A stretch of 64,000 nt of DNA. Origin: Neisseriales bacterium. Its GTDB lineage: Bacteria > Pseudomonadota > Gammaproteobacteria > Burkholderiales > Q3-R57-64. Positions 33,581 through 42,458 of the stretch are shown piece after piece; within the stretch, counting starts at the first letter, position 1; every line of letters starts with the position of its first letter. The notes beneath the pieces were generated by a model. That model saw only the letters and a list, made by a program, of their open reading frames with translations, was not told the origin of the DNA and made no database searches. The stretch lies in contig CP064990.1 in the NCBI GenBank assembly GCA_016699915.1, forward strand, positions 558,001-622,000. Direction: 5' to 3'. The position numbers were made by a program, and so were the translations under genes.

Positions 33581-34924
33581 TTAATTTTTGCCAGCAATTG
33601 TCATGGATTCAATCAATATAGAGCCTACTCTTTTTGAGCCCCATATCACAGCATCATCCGCAACGGCCACAATATGTCCAAACATTTCTTTTAGATTGCT
33701 AGCAATCGTAATTTCTTCAATCGGATAAGCAATCTGACCGTTTTCCACCCAAAACCCAGCTGCGCCTTGTGAATAATCACCTGTGACAATATTCACGCCA
33801 TCCCCCATCAGTTCTGTAACCAAAATACCCTGTTCCATCACTTTCAATAAGTCGGTTTGTGTAGCATGGCTATGTTGCAAAATCAAATTATGAGCACCTC
33901 CCGCATTACCAGTGCTTGTCATATTAAGTCGACGAGCAGAATAACTATCTAATAGATAGCTTACGACACAACCTTTTTCAATCAAAAAACGCCTTTTAAC
34001 TGCTACACCCTCCGCATCAAACGGACAGCTTCCCAAACCACGCGGGATAAACGGATCCTCAACCAAATTAATCCAAGTTGGCAGCAGTGTTTTACCTAGG
34101 CTATCTAACAAAAAACTGGATCGTCGATACAGTTTATCGCCAGTTAAACCCTCTATCAGATGCGCAATGAGGCTCGAAGCAACAGGAGAGTCAAATAAAA
34201 CAGGATACTGGCCTGTTTTGATTTGCCTGGCACCAAGCCGTTTAATTGTACGATGAGCTGCTGCATGACCCACTTGATCAGCCGCCATTAATTCGTGGGC
34301 ATCGCATGCAACACTCATCCAATAATCCGATTGCATCACCCCTTTTTGTTCGGCGATGAAAGAGGCAGCAATACGGTGTTGACTCGTCGGGTATCCTGCA
34401 CAAAACTCTAAACTATTAGCATATATGAATTGCTGCGCCTGCGTTGTAACTGTCACTCCATCTGAATTTACAATAAGATTGCTAACATCACGACCAGATT
34501 GCTCACATCGCTTAGCAAGTTTAATGGCTTCATCGTGAGTTATAAACCAAGGATGATACAAATCTAAATCTATAACCGATTGACACAGCATGGTAGGTTC
34601 TGCGAGACCAGAAAAATCATCTGATGCAGTCAAACGAGCAATATCTAGTGCTGCTTGTACTGTTCGATCCAATGCTTGGGGAGTAAAATCGGAACTGCTG
34701 GCTTGGCCACGTTTTTTATCAAAATAAACATTAATCGTTATACTTTTATCTTGATGATATTCAAGTGTTTCAATGTCACCCAAACGAACACTGACTGTCC
34801 AGCCATTACCTTCACTGATTTCTGCTTCACAAGCTGTAGCGCCACCTTTCAAAGCTTTGGCAATCAATTGCTTGACTAGATCAATTAATTCGGCTTGGCT
34901 AAAATGAAACGAATGGTTTACCAT
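33581..34924 (-). CDS. pmbA: Metalloprotease PmbA (TldE)
   Basis: Subunit of the TldD/TldE peptidase, which in E. coli matures microcin B17 and degrades unfolded peptides. About 447 residues. Typical segments include KRFLIEKGCVVSYLLDSYSARRL, STGNAGGAHNL and the C-terminal GDYSQGAAGFWVENGQIAYPIEEITIA. PmbA lacks the HExxxH of TldD, as here. tldD itself is not in the window. Start: GTG 34930 or ATG 34924; the ATG was taken. Confidence 0.95.
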   Translation of the reverse strand: MVNHSFHFSQAELIDLVKQLIAKALKGGATACEAEISEGNGWTVSVRLGDIETLEYHQDKSITINVYFDKKRGQASSSDFTPQALDRTVQAALDIARLTASDDFSGLAEPTMLCQSVIDLDLYHPWFITHDEAIKLAKRCEQSGRDVSNLIVNSDGVTVTTQAQQFIYANSLEFCAGYPTSQHRIAASFIAEQKGVMQSDYWMSVACDAHELMAADQVGHAAAHRTIKRLGARQIKTGQYPVLFDSPVASSLIAHLIEGLTGDKLYRRSSFLLDSLGKTLLPTWINLVEDPFIPRGLGSCPFDAEGVAVKRRFLIEKGCVVSYLLDSYSARRLNMTSTGNAGGAHNLILQHSHATQTDLLKVMEQGILVTELMGDGVNIVTGDYSQGAAGFWVENGQIAYPIEEITIASNLKEMFGHIVAVADDAVIWGSKRVGSILIESMTIAGKN

Positions 34925-35121
34925 GTGCACTTGTTAAATAATGTGGCAATCAATATACACTGCTTTTGATATACTCTGTTGATGCATCATACGCAGTTTA
35001 GTAAAAACCATAAAGCATGGGGCAATATTCTGCTGACTGGATTTTCGCTAAGTCATGTAATGATGCTAAGTTCATAACTTGTTTATTCATGATATGCAAA
35101 GCGAAAAAGGGTTATTGTACC

Positions 35122-36681
35122 GTGGACAAGATATTGATTCTTGATTTTGGTTCTCAAGTCACGCAGCTTATTGCGCGCCGCGTGCGAGAAGCTCATGTTT
35201 ACTGTGAAATTTACCCTTTTGACACGCCAATTCAAGTCATTAGCTATTTTAAACCTCGAGGACTTATTTTATCAGGTAGCCCAAGCTCCGTATACGATGA
35301 AATAGGATACCAAGCAGATCCAGCTCTGTTAAATATGAAGATACCCGTACTAGGTATCTGTTATGGTATGCAATGGATGGCTAAGATATTAGGTGGATCA
35401 GTAGCCTCTAGTGCCATACGAGAATTTGGATCCGCTGATATTGAGGTATGTCAGTCTTCAAAACTACTAGATGGTCTGACAGATCATTCAGCTGATGCTG
35501 CTGCTTCTTTATTGACCGTTTGGATGAGCCACGGGGATAAAGTTACCGTTGTACCGCCAAATTTTACTGTTATTGCTAAGAATCCACACTGTCCAATTGC
35601 TGCAATAGCTGATGAAAAACGTCAATATTATGGACTCCAATTCCATCCAGAAGTCACCCATACACTCAAAGGTAGGGTAATTTTAGAGCGCTTTGTGCAA
35701 GATATTTGCGGCTGCCAACCAACCTGGTATATGCCCAACTACATTGAAGAAGCCATCTTGAATATTCGTCAACAAGTCGGCAAGGAATCCGTACTTTTAG
35801 GGTTATCTGGTGGTGTGGATTCTGCCGTTGCAGCTGCATTAATTCATCGAGCAATCGGTCAGCAATTAACCTGCGTCTTGGTTGATCATGGCTTATTAAG
35901 AAGGGATGAAGCCGATCAAGTTATGAAAATGTTGCAAACACATTTAGGAGTCAATATTATCCATGTCAAGGCAGAAAAACAATTTTTAGATGACCTAAGT
36001 GGTATCACAGATCCGGAGATTAAGCGAGCAATCATTGGGAAAGATTTTGTCAAAATTTTTCAAAATGAAGCTAAGAAAATAACTGGTGTTGCCTGGTTAG
36101 CACAAGGTACGATTTATCCTGATATTATTGAATCAGGTGCTGCGAAAACTGGTAAATCAACTGTGATTAAAAGTCATCATAATGTAGGTGGTCTACCCGA
36201 TATTTTACAGTTGAAGTTACTTGAACCCCTACGAAACTTATTTAAAGATGAAGTTCGAGAGCTCGGCCTTGCATTAGGTTTAACCCATCAGATCGTTTAT
36301 CGCCATCCTTTTCCAGGCCCTGGACTTGGTGTACGCATTCTTGGAGAAGTTAAAAAAAGATACTGTGAACTCTTGCGTCAGGCCGATGCCATTTTTATGG
36401 ACGAGCTTCTAAAAGCAGGCTGGTATGATAAAGTTAGCCAAGCTTTTGCGGTATTTTTACCCATTAAATCGGTCGGTGTAATGGGCGATGATCGAACTTA
36501 TGAATATGTTATTGCGCTGCGCGCAGTTAAAACAACGGATTTTATGACAGCCGACTGGGCAGAACTACCCTACGAGCTATTAAATATAGTATCGCGACGT
36601 ATCATCAATGAAGTAAGTGGAGTCAATAGAGTCGTATACGATATATCGAGCAAACCGCCAGCTACAATAGAGTGGGAATGA
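35122..36681 (+). CDS. guaA: GMP synthase (glutamine-hydrolysing)
   Basis: Makes GMP from XMP, ATP and glutamine. 519 residues. The glutaminase domain has the nucleophile Cys in GICYGMQWMAKILGG and the His/Glu pair in FHPEVTHT. The synthetase P-loop is LSGGVDS. The end PPATIEWE is the universal GuaA C-terminus. The start is GTG at 35122, preceded by AAGGG, giving DKILILDFGSQVTQLIARRV as in betaproteobacteria. The open frame continues upstream to 35017 but that part is not family sequence. Confidence 0.97.
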   Translation: MDKILILDFGSQVTQLIARRVREAHVYCEIYPFDTPIQVISYFKPRGLILSGSPSSVYDEIGYQADPALLNMKIPVLGICYGMQWMAKILGGSVASSAIREFGSADIEVCQSSKLLDGLTDHSADAAASLLTVWMSHGDKVTVVPPNFTVIAKNPHCPIAAIADEKRQYYGLQFHPEVTHTLKGRVILERFVQDICGCQPTWYMPNYIEEAILNIRQQVGKESVLLGLSGGVDSAVAAALIHRAIGQQLTCVLVDHGLLRRDEADQVMKMLQTHLGVNIIHVKAEKQFLDDLSGITDPEIKRAIIGKDFVKIFQNEAKKITGVAWLAQGTIYPDIIESGAAKTGKSTVIKSHHNVGGLPDILQLKLLEPLRNLFKDEVRELGLALGLTHQIVYRHPFPGPGLGVRILGEVKKRYCELLRQADAIFMDELLKAGWYDKVSQAFAVFLPIKSVGVMGDDRTYEYVIALRAVKTTDFMTADWAELPYELLNIVSRRIINEVSGVNRVVYDISSKPPATIEWE

Positions 36682-36726
36682 TTTACATAAATGTGAGTTA
36701 CTCGTACCATGTTTGCTTGATTTAAC

Positions 36727-36755
36727 TTGAAAAGTATTACGTAATACTTTATACT
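36727..36755 (+). promoter_or_regulatory. fic-merR promoter, probably giving a leaderless mRNA
   Basis: TTGAAA (36727-36732), a 17-base spacer, then TATACT (36750-36755). Both hexamers match the sigma-70 consensus at five of six. The start codon begins 7 bases after the -10, where transcription should start, and no Shine-Dalgarno is present. The mRNA is therefore predicted to be leaderless or nearly so. Confidence 0.75.
36731..36750. promoter_or_regulatory. Perfect 20-bp palindromic operator in the fic-merR promoter
   Basis: AAAGTATTACGTAATACTTT is a perfect inverted repeat with no spacer. It fills the region between the -35 and -10 hexamers. MerR proteins bind just such palindromes between promoter elements, and the downstream protein ends in a MerR-like domain, so autoregulation is the natural reading. 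Confidence 0.75.
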
Positions 36756-36762
36756 TCATCGT

Positions 36763-37743
36763 ATGAATTACGATAAATTGACCCAAAAAAAACAGCAACT
36801 TGATCGCTTCAAACCCTTGCCGCATGAGCTTGTCCATAATCTAGACAATTGGTTTAAGATTGAGCTCACCTATACAAGCAACGCTATCGAAGGCAATACA
36901 CTTACTCGCCTGGAAACAGCGGTCATTCTTGAGAAGAATTTGACTGTTGGCGGAAAAAGTCTAAAAGAACATGTTGAAGCAACCAACCACGCGAAGGCAC
37001 TTGACTTTGTCCGCTTGCTCGCTCAAAAAAAACCTGCGCAATTGACAAACAATGACATTTTGGCCATTCACCATATCATCCTCAAAGGACTTGATGATGA
37101 AAACTCTGGACGTTATCGCAGCGCTGCCGTCCGTATTGCAGGATCGACTGTTGTGTTACCCAATCCACTTAAAGTGCCCTTTCTGATGGATCATTTTCAA
37201 ATTTGGTTAACCAGTCAACAAGATTTACATCCTGTTGCTTTTGCGGGGGAAGCCCATTATCGTCTGGTGAGAATTCACCCTTTCGTAGATGGTAATGGAC
37301 GTACCGCGCGCTTACTGATGAATCTATTGCTCATGATGACAGGCTATCCACCTGCTATTATCCGTAAAAGTGACCGATTGCTTTATATCGGTGCACTTGA
37401 AAAAGCGCAGCTTGGTGGATCCAAAGCGCCTTACGAACAAATCATCGCTCGTGCCACGATGCGCTCGTTGAATATTTATCTCCAAGCAATACAAGGTAAA
37501 TCAGCCATGTTAGATAACACTAACACGGATGACCTGCTCAAAATCGGTGAACTGGCAAAATTGGCTGGCGAAGCGGTATCAACCATCCGCTATTGGACAC
37601 ATGAAGGTTTGTTGGACGTTGCAACCATGACGCCATCTGGTTACCAAATGTACGCTATAAATATGGTTGAGCGTTGTCAACAAATTCAAAAACTAAAAAG
37701 CGGACGCTTCACGCTTGCTGAAATCAAGCAGCAGTTGCCATAA
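36763..37743 (+). CDS. Fic-domain enzyme fused to a MerR-like DNA-binding domain
   Basis: 326 residues. The Fic domain (about 30-240) carries an intact active motif, HPFVDGNGRTAR at 172-183, so AMPylation or related nucleotidyl transfer is expected. The inhibitory motif SNAIEGN (39-45, S-xxx-E-G) lies before it, marking a class II, self-inhibited Fic protein. Residues 258-325 form a MerR-type winged helix: LLKIGELAKLAGEAVSTIRYW, then EGLL and SGYQMY, and a short following helix. The protein could modify a target and control its own promoter. It starts directly at the predicted transcription start. Accessory gene between guaA and hpt; its target is unknown. Confidence 0.9.
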   Translation: MNYDKLTQKKQQLDRFKPLPHELVHNLDNWFKIELTYTSNAIEGNTLTRLETAVILEKNLTVGGKSLKEHVEATNHAKALDFVRLLAQKKPAQLTNNDILAIHHIILKGLDDENSGRYRSAAVRIAGSTVVLPNPLKVPFLMDHFQIWLTSQQDLHPVAFAGEAHYRLVRIHPFVDGNGRTARLLMNLLLMMTGYPPAIIRKSDRLLYIGALEKAQLGGSKAPYEQIIARATMRSLNIYLQAIQGKSAMLDNTNTDDLLKIGELAKLAGEAVSTIRYWTHEGLLDVATMTPSGYQMYAINMVERCQQIQKLKSGRFTLAEIKQQLP

Positions 37744-38665
37744 AGGCAGCTTTGGATCAATTAACCATCCGTTTAGCATGCTACTGATACACCTCACCAC
37801 ACTACAGGTTGATTATCATTTACTAAACTTTACCCAGGACACTTTGCTGGGTAAGATAGTACACTTTTTTCATCAATCCAGGCTTCCACCTACTTTTGAT
37901 GTAAAAAATTTTTATTAAAAAATAATTTTTTGTAGCTATTCCCTAATTTTGCTTTTACAACTTCATTGCTTTCTGTATTCACATAAAAACCAACAAAACG
38001 CTGCATCATGCAATGAAGTTATCGATTATTTAAGCAGCTAAGCCATTTGTGTAAATTCGATTTAAAGGTATATAAAACCTGTAACATCTTGCGATGTCTA
38101 TCGAGATCTCCGCCAAACGAAATAGCTACTGTCGTATGTGGCTTGATCTCAATTGGTTGGCTATGAAGCCTAGGCTGGTAAAATGATAAGAGGATATAAA
38201 AATATGCTCTGGCTGTTTAAACTACATCGATTTTTCAAAATAACCTTAATGATCCATCCATATGATGTTATATGGTATAGGCCAGTGTTTTTGTTTATAT
38301 GTATATAACCATCTGATTATTATTAAATTTTTTTAACATCTAAATAAAAGTAGTAGTAAAAGATTAATCAAGCGTAGTTTTGCGTAAATGACTAGATTTG
38401 AAAGTATCGAATATGTGAATAAGCGAGGTACGCGATCAATCTATAACAAAACTTGGTGCTGGGAATAGCTAAAAAATGAGATGGGTTTACAGAAAAATTT
38501 AACAATTAGATGCGCGTAGAAAATTCTGTCGAATATAACTTACAATGACCCCTACGAAAACCAACTTTGAAAGTACCATCGGTTGGTTAAAATATAAACA
38601 ATAAATTACTAGAAATAAGTGATTTTCTTGCTAACTGTTTTTCACAAAAAATCTAAAGGTTATAC
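37744..38665. other. AT-rich non-coding interval in the accessory region
   Basis: About 920 bases with no convincing gene. It contains an 8-bp hairpin (TTACCCAG 37830-37837 with CTGGGTAA 37847-37854) that might end fic transcription, with six Ts only 10 bases later; an 11-bp inverted repeat (AACTTCATTGC 37959-37969 and GCAATGAAGTT 38010-38020); and a very A/T-rich block around 37900-37930. A 34-codon frame at 38204-38308 is too weak to call. It may be decayed DNA or regulatory sequence. No transposase remnant was recognised. Confidence 0.5.
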
Positions 38666-41554
38666 ATGATTATTAATTCTAATCAAAATATTCTCCTCCC
38701 CTCTACTTTCATGAGAAAATTACGACCTGAATACTATTCAGACACAGAAGATCAAGCTGATTATATTTTAGAAGCTACAACTCTGGAATACCAATTAGAT
38801 TCAATTACATCTCGTAATCAGACGAATGATTTTGAGATATTTTGTCGAAAACTTTGTGAAAAAACCATTTGTCCAAACTTACGAGCACATACTGGTCCTG
38901 ATGGTGGTGGTGACAGTAAAGTAGACACCGAAACCTACATAGTGGATAAAGAAATCTCTGATCTATTTTATGTGGGCGATCCAACGGTAGCGGAGGAAAA
39001 ATGGGCTTTTGCGTTTAGTGCTAATAAAGACTGGAAAACAAAAATAAAAATTGACGTAAAAAAAATCTCTGAGACAAATAGAGGCTATAAAAAAATATTC
39101 TGCATTACAAACCAATTTGCTAGAGATAAAGCTCGGGTAGAATTAGAAGATACTTTGTCACAACAATACAACATTGTTGTGACAATTCATGATCGATCTT
39201 GGATTATAAAAGAAATTATAGAAAATAACCGCAAGGATATTGCCTACAATTATTTAAAAATTGGTGAACTAGAAAAGAATAGGTTCAAAATTGGATCACT
39301 AGATTACTCGCGCAAAAAACAGCTCGCAGAAATCGAAAAAAATTTAAATGATCCAGACGCATTTAAAGGCATAGAACGACAACTGGTGACAGAGGCTCTT
39401 CTAGCAGCAAAATTATCTAGAGAAATAGAATGTACTCGAGTTGATACAGAAGGTAGATTTACGCGTGCTATACGCCTAGCAGAGAAAGAAGGTACTGATC
39501 GTCAAACTTTAGAAGCTAAATACGAATATATATGGACAGCATTCTGGTGGTTTGATGATTTTCAATTTTTGAAAAATTCATATAATGCGTTTGAAACTCT
39601 AGCATTGCAATCTGAACAGCACATAAATTTAGAGCTCTTGACCAACCTATTGCAATTATTAGTAAATGCAATAATGCATGGTCACATGTCGCGCGATGAA
39701 TGCAATCTTGATAAACATATGATGAACTTAGAAAGAGCTCTAAAAAAGATAGCGGAGTATAAAGAGCGACCTAACAGTGCGCTGGAAGCACGAACCTTAT
39801 TAGTTATGATAGACATGGACAGAGCTCTTTTAGATAACAATCGCGAGAAATTGGTAGATATCTGGAATAATTACTCTACTCTTCTTGAAAAAGCAGAAGG
39901 ACTTGGTGAATATGGAGCAGAACGATTAGTAAAAATGATAGAAATTGCTGGATGTATAACAAGCAATGATCCAACTTATAATCGTTTGATAGAAAAAGTA
40001 GCCAACTTTATCTCAAAAAGAAAAAGTGAGGCAGAAGGTTCCTTAGTACTGTTGCGGCGAGCGCAAAAACTCAACGTTGATAGTAATAATTTTGAAGTCA
40101 TTCGCCTTCTTGGTAAAGCTGCTTTAGGATTAACGAAGAGAGAATATAGCAATTCCCTCATTCAAACACTTCAACTTTTAGTTCTAGCTTATCATTATTC
40201 TGGATTATTTTGGGCAGCTAGAGCAAGCTGCACTTTCTTAGCGGCTTCTTTTATTGTAAAAAGCGAAGAAAATGGTCAGCTGCCAATTGATTTTATATCA
40301 ACTATAAAAACTCTAGCGTGGATAGCGCTGAGATTATGCCATATTCCTGATTTTTTGTTTGCAGTTCAAACATTGCGAAAAGCTCTCACAACTACTCAGT
40401 GGAATATTGATGTAAAACAACAAATAAGAAAAAGCATTCAAGATCTAGATGAGGAACTAGGTGGTCTATTATTGAATTTGAATGAAACAGAGCTTAGTAA
40501 ATTAGAAAGTTTACCGGACATACTTAATGCATTAGAATTATCCACAGCTCAATCCGCCCTTCTATATATGCTCGGCCATACTAATAATACGTCACTCGCA
40601 AACCATTTTGCTGAAAAAAACATTCACATACCTCTTATCCTAAACGTAGATGGACCGCAAATCTTCAGTACGATTATTTTCGGTGTAAATATCGAGATTA
40701 TTATTGATGGCAATGCTCAATCCATCATAATTGCTGAAAGCGTTTTAAGTTCTTTGGAGGCATTTTTTGCTACCTCTATTGAGCAGCGTATTGCGCCTCA
40801 TACAGAGAAATTAAAACTTTTTGTAGTGGAGAGCGCAGCAATATCTAAACCTTTTTTTGAAATAAGAAAATTAGATATGTCTGGAACTATTAATTGGCCA
40901 ATAAATTTTTCGTTGTCAAATCTTGAAAATCAAGAAGAGATCCATAAATTTTGGATAGAAATATCAAATGATGTTCTTGTGACTTGTTTTATTGCTGAAA
41001 ATTTAGAGTATTTTACAAAACAACTTTATGACGACGACGTGGTACAAAACAGAATGAAGATGGTGGCTTTTAACTCTGTTAGCTACGACAGAATTTCAGC
41101 AAAAAGTATCTCCCGTATTTCAGATTGGCAGAATTACATTCAACGAATTTATAAATTGCGTAGCCCATGCCCAACTTTTAAAACTACTCCACCCATAAAA
41201 AATGATGATCATAAATCACAAAATGAAAACAAAAAATTATGCATGCAACACCATCATCAGGCATATAAAATCGAGTCAATTATCAATGTTCATTGTTGGG
41301 ATCAAGCGAAATGGCGTGGAACATCTTACCATTACTACCTAGATTCGTTTCCATATATCTCATTTATTTTTAGCGATGAAAAAAGCGGTAGAAGAATCTT
41401 TGTAGATTGGCAAAAGCAATTTGGAAAAATTGATAAAAATGATGCAATTTCTTTATCCATTATTCGCCAACCACCAAAGCGGAATCAACATCATTATTGC
41501 GTAAAATATCCCCAAAATTCCTTGAAAATGGAAACATTCAAACCAATAAAATAA
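38666..41554 (+). CDS. Large protein with nuclease-like N-terminus and helical body
   Basis: 962 residues, not assigned to a named family. The N-terminal 50-190 region resembles PD-(D/E)xK restriction-like domains: FEIFCRKLC (Glu57), HTGPDGGGDSKVD (Asp79, Asp83), then WAFAFSANKDWKTK (Lys121, Lys124) and IFCITNQF. The second acidic residue of the classic motif is not clear. Residues about 210-650 look all-helical, suggesting TPR-like repeats. The last 300 residues are of unknown type. No P-loop was seen. AAAGG lies six bases before the ATG. The gene looks richer in A and T than its housekeeping neighbours. The last 30 residues may be off-frame, because the -1 frame continues for 80 more codons. 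A defence role is a guess from architecture and context. Confidence 0.85.
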   Translation: MIINSNQNILLPSTFMRKLRPEYYSDTEDQADYILEATTLEYQLDSITSRNQTNDFEIFCRKLCEKTICPNLRAHTGPDGGGDSKVDTETYIVDKEISDLFYVGDPTVAEEKWAFAFSANKDWKTKIKIDVKKISETNRGYKKIFCITNQFARDKARVELEDTLSQQYNIVVTIHDRSWIIKEIIENNRKDIAYNYLKIGELEKNRFKIGSLDYSRKKQLAEIEKNLNDPDAFKGIERQLVTEALLAAKLSREIECTRVDTEGRFTRAIRLAEKEGTDRQTLEAKYEYIWTAFWWFDDFQFLKNSYNAFETLALQSEQHINLELLTNLLQLLVNAIMHGHMSRDECNLDKHMMNLERALKKIAEYKERPNSALEARTLLVMIDMDRALLDNNREKLVDIWNNYSTLLEKAEGLGEYGAERLVKMIEIAGCITSNDPTYNRLIEKVANFISKRKSEAEGSLVLLRRAQKLNVDSNNFEVIRLLGKAALGLTKREYSNSLIQTLQLLVLAYHYSGLFWAARASCTFLAASFIVKSEENGQLPIDFISTIKTLAWIALRLCHIPDFLFAVQTLRKALTTTQWNIDVKQQIRKSIQDLDEELGGLLLNLNETELSKLESLPDILNALELSTAQSALLYMLGHTNNTSLANHFAEKNIHIPLILNVDGPQIFSTIIFGVNIEIIIDGNAQSIIIAESVLSSLEAFFATSIEQRIAPHTEKLKLFVVESAAISKPFFEIRKLDMSGTINWPINFSLSNLENQEEIHKFWIEISNDVLVTCFIAENLEYFTKQLYDDDVVQNRMKMVAFNSVSYDRISAKSISRISDWQNYIQRIYKLRSPCPTFKTTPPIKNDDHKSQNENKKLCMQHHHQAYKIESIINVHCWDQAKWRGTSYHYYLDSFPYISFIFSDEKSGRRIFVDWQKQFGKIDKNDAISLSIIRQPPKRNQHHYCVKYPQNSLKMETFKPIK

Positions 41555-41796
41555 TGACAGCGACAGGCCGTTATTTGATCATGTTACCAAATAACAGCAA
41601 TAACTTAAGCGATTTTTTGGAGTTATACAAACATAATACAGCTTTTTATATATCACCAGCCTTTTATGATAACTCAGGAATACCAAAACCAGTTTTGGGT
41701 TTAGCTATACTAAAACATCATCTCACTGTCAAATCATTCATAAATTTAAATAAAAATGACCCTGAATATTGGCTTATAAAAAAAAGTCAGAGTTAA
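41554..41796 (+). CDS. Small downstream frame overlapping the large protein
   Basis: 80 codons beginning MTATGRYLIMLPNN. The ATG shares its A with the TAA stop of the large gene, an arrangement often used for coupled translation. Its frame is also open upstream to about 41443 and reads sensibly there (TTKAESTSLLRKISPKFL), so this may instead be the true C-terminus of the large protein after a one-base shift. No known family recognised. Confidence 0.45.
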   Translation: MTATGRYLIMLPNNSNNLSDFLELYKHNTAFYISPAFYDNSGIPKPVLGLAILKHHLTVKSFINLNKNDPEYWLIKKSQS

Positions 41797-42030
41797 GGTT
41801 AGTACAAAACAAACTATAGTTCAAACACACCGAAAAATGGGTGATGCAATACTTCCAAAGCAAAACCCATCCACTTGTCGTCCCTTGCTACAAAGAAATA
41901 ACGGTTAAACCTAATTTAAAATTTGCTATCATTACTATTGAGCTGAGCACAGTTAAAAATTATGTTGCACGCATGATTGAGTTGATTTTGTTACTTTTTT
42001 TGATGATTTATTCGCTTTTTTTACTTCGTC

Positions 42031-42393
42031 TCACACTGCGTAGTAAAGTTTCTTAAAAGCTCTAAAATATGCTTCCTTATATTCTTTTTCATTCACAGCA
42101 AATTTATTATAAACTCCCTGCTCTTTCAAATACTCAATCATAATAGAATAGGCACGCCGTGCTCTAAAATCAATCGCCAATTTAATACCATGTTCCGTGA
42201 GCCCACCAAAATTTTCTTTCCATCTTAGCTTTATCATATCAGGCATCCCCATTTTTTCAAATTCATTTTGCCATTCTTGTTCCATTATTTTTGCACTAAA
42301 CATTTCTTCCTCTATGTCTAATGATACTTCTTCATCATAATTATGATGGTTAGAGCATCCAGTTAGTGCCAAAGCAATGGGGATAGCAATCAC
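42031..42393 (-). CDS. Small putative lipoprotein with a disrupted start
   Basis: 120 codons from a GTG. The N-terminus IAIPIALALTGC has a good lipobox, LTGC. The rest is charged and helical (KIMEQEWQNEFEKM, EYLKEQGVYNKFAVNEKEYKEAYFRAF) and matches no family recognised here. The basic part of the signal peptide lies upstream of the called start: a GGAAAATCA precedes ATG at 42411, but the next codon is TGA, after which KTLIVIAIPIALALTGC continues in frame. Alternatively a GTG-AAA start with one extra A would explain it. So the gene may be newly broken, or begin at the GTG. Confidence 0.55.
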   Translation of the reverse strand: MIAIPIALALTGCSNHHNYDEEVSLDIEEEMFSAKIMEQEWQNEFEKMGMPDMIKLRWKENFGGLTEHGIKLAIDFRARRAYSIMIEYLKEQGVYNKFAVNEKEYKEAYFRAFKKLYYAV

Positions 42394-42458
42394 TATCAGT
42401 GTTTTTCACATTGATTTTCCATTCACTACTCAATTAAATCTGATTTAAAATAAAATGA

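Noticed and set aside
36727..37743. Fic gene as a toxin of a classical two-gene Fic toxin-antitoxin pair
   Set aside because: No separate antitoxin gene is adjacent. The inhibitory motif is within the same protein (class II), so a two-gene pair is not supported.
37830..37854. Intrinsic terminator of fic
   Set aside because: The 8-bp stem is good, but the T-run starts 10 bases after the stem instead of directly. It was kept only as a note in the non-coding interval.
37715..37918. 67-codon frame after the fic gene
   Set aside because: It begins inside fic in another frame, lacks a ribosome-binding site and shows no family features.
38204..38308. 34-codon frame beginning MLWLFKLHRFF with AGAGG ten bases upstream, possible small membrane peptide
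   Set aside because: Very short, in AT-rich sequence where such frames arise by chance; no partner or structure supports a toxin or leader peptide.
41841..42056. 71-codon plus-strand frame with a hydrophobic C-terminal half
   Set aside because: It has no clear ribosome-binding site, overlaps the 3' end of the convergent lipoprotein frame, and resembles no family. The hydrophobic part comes from T-rich low-complexity sequence.
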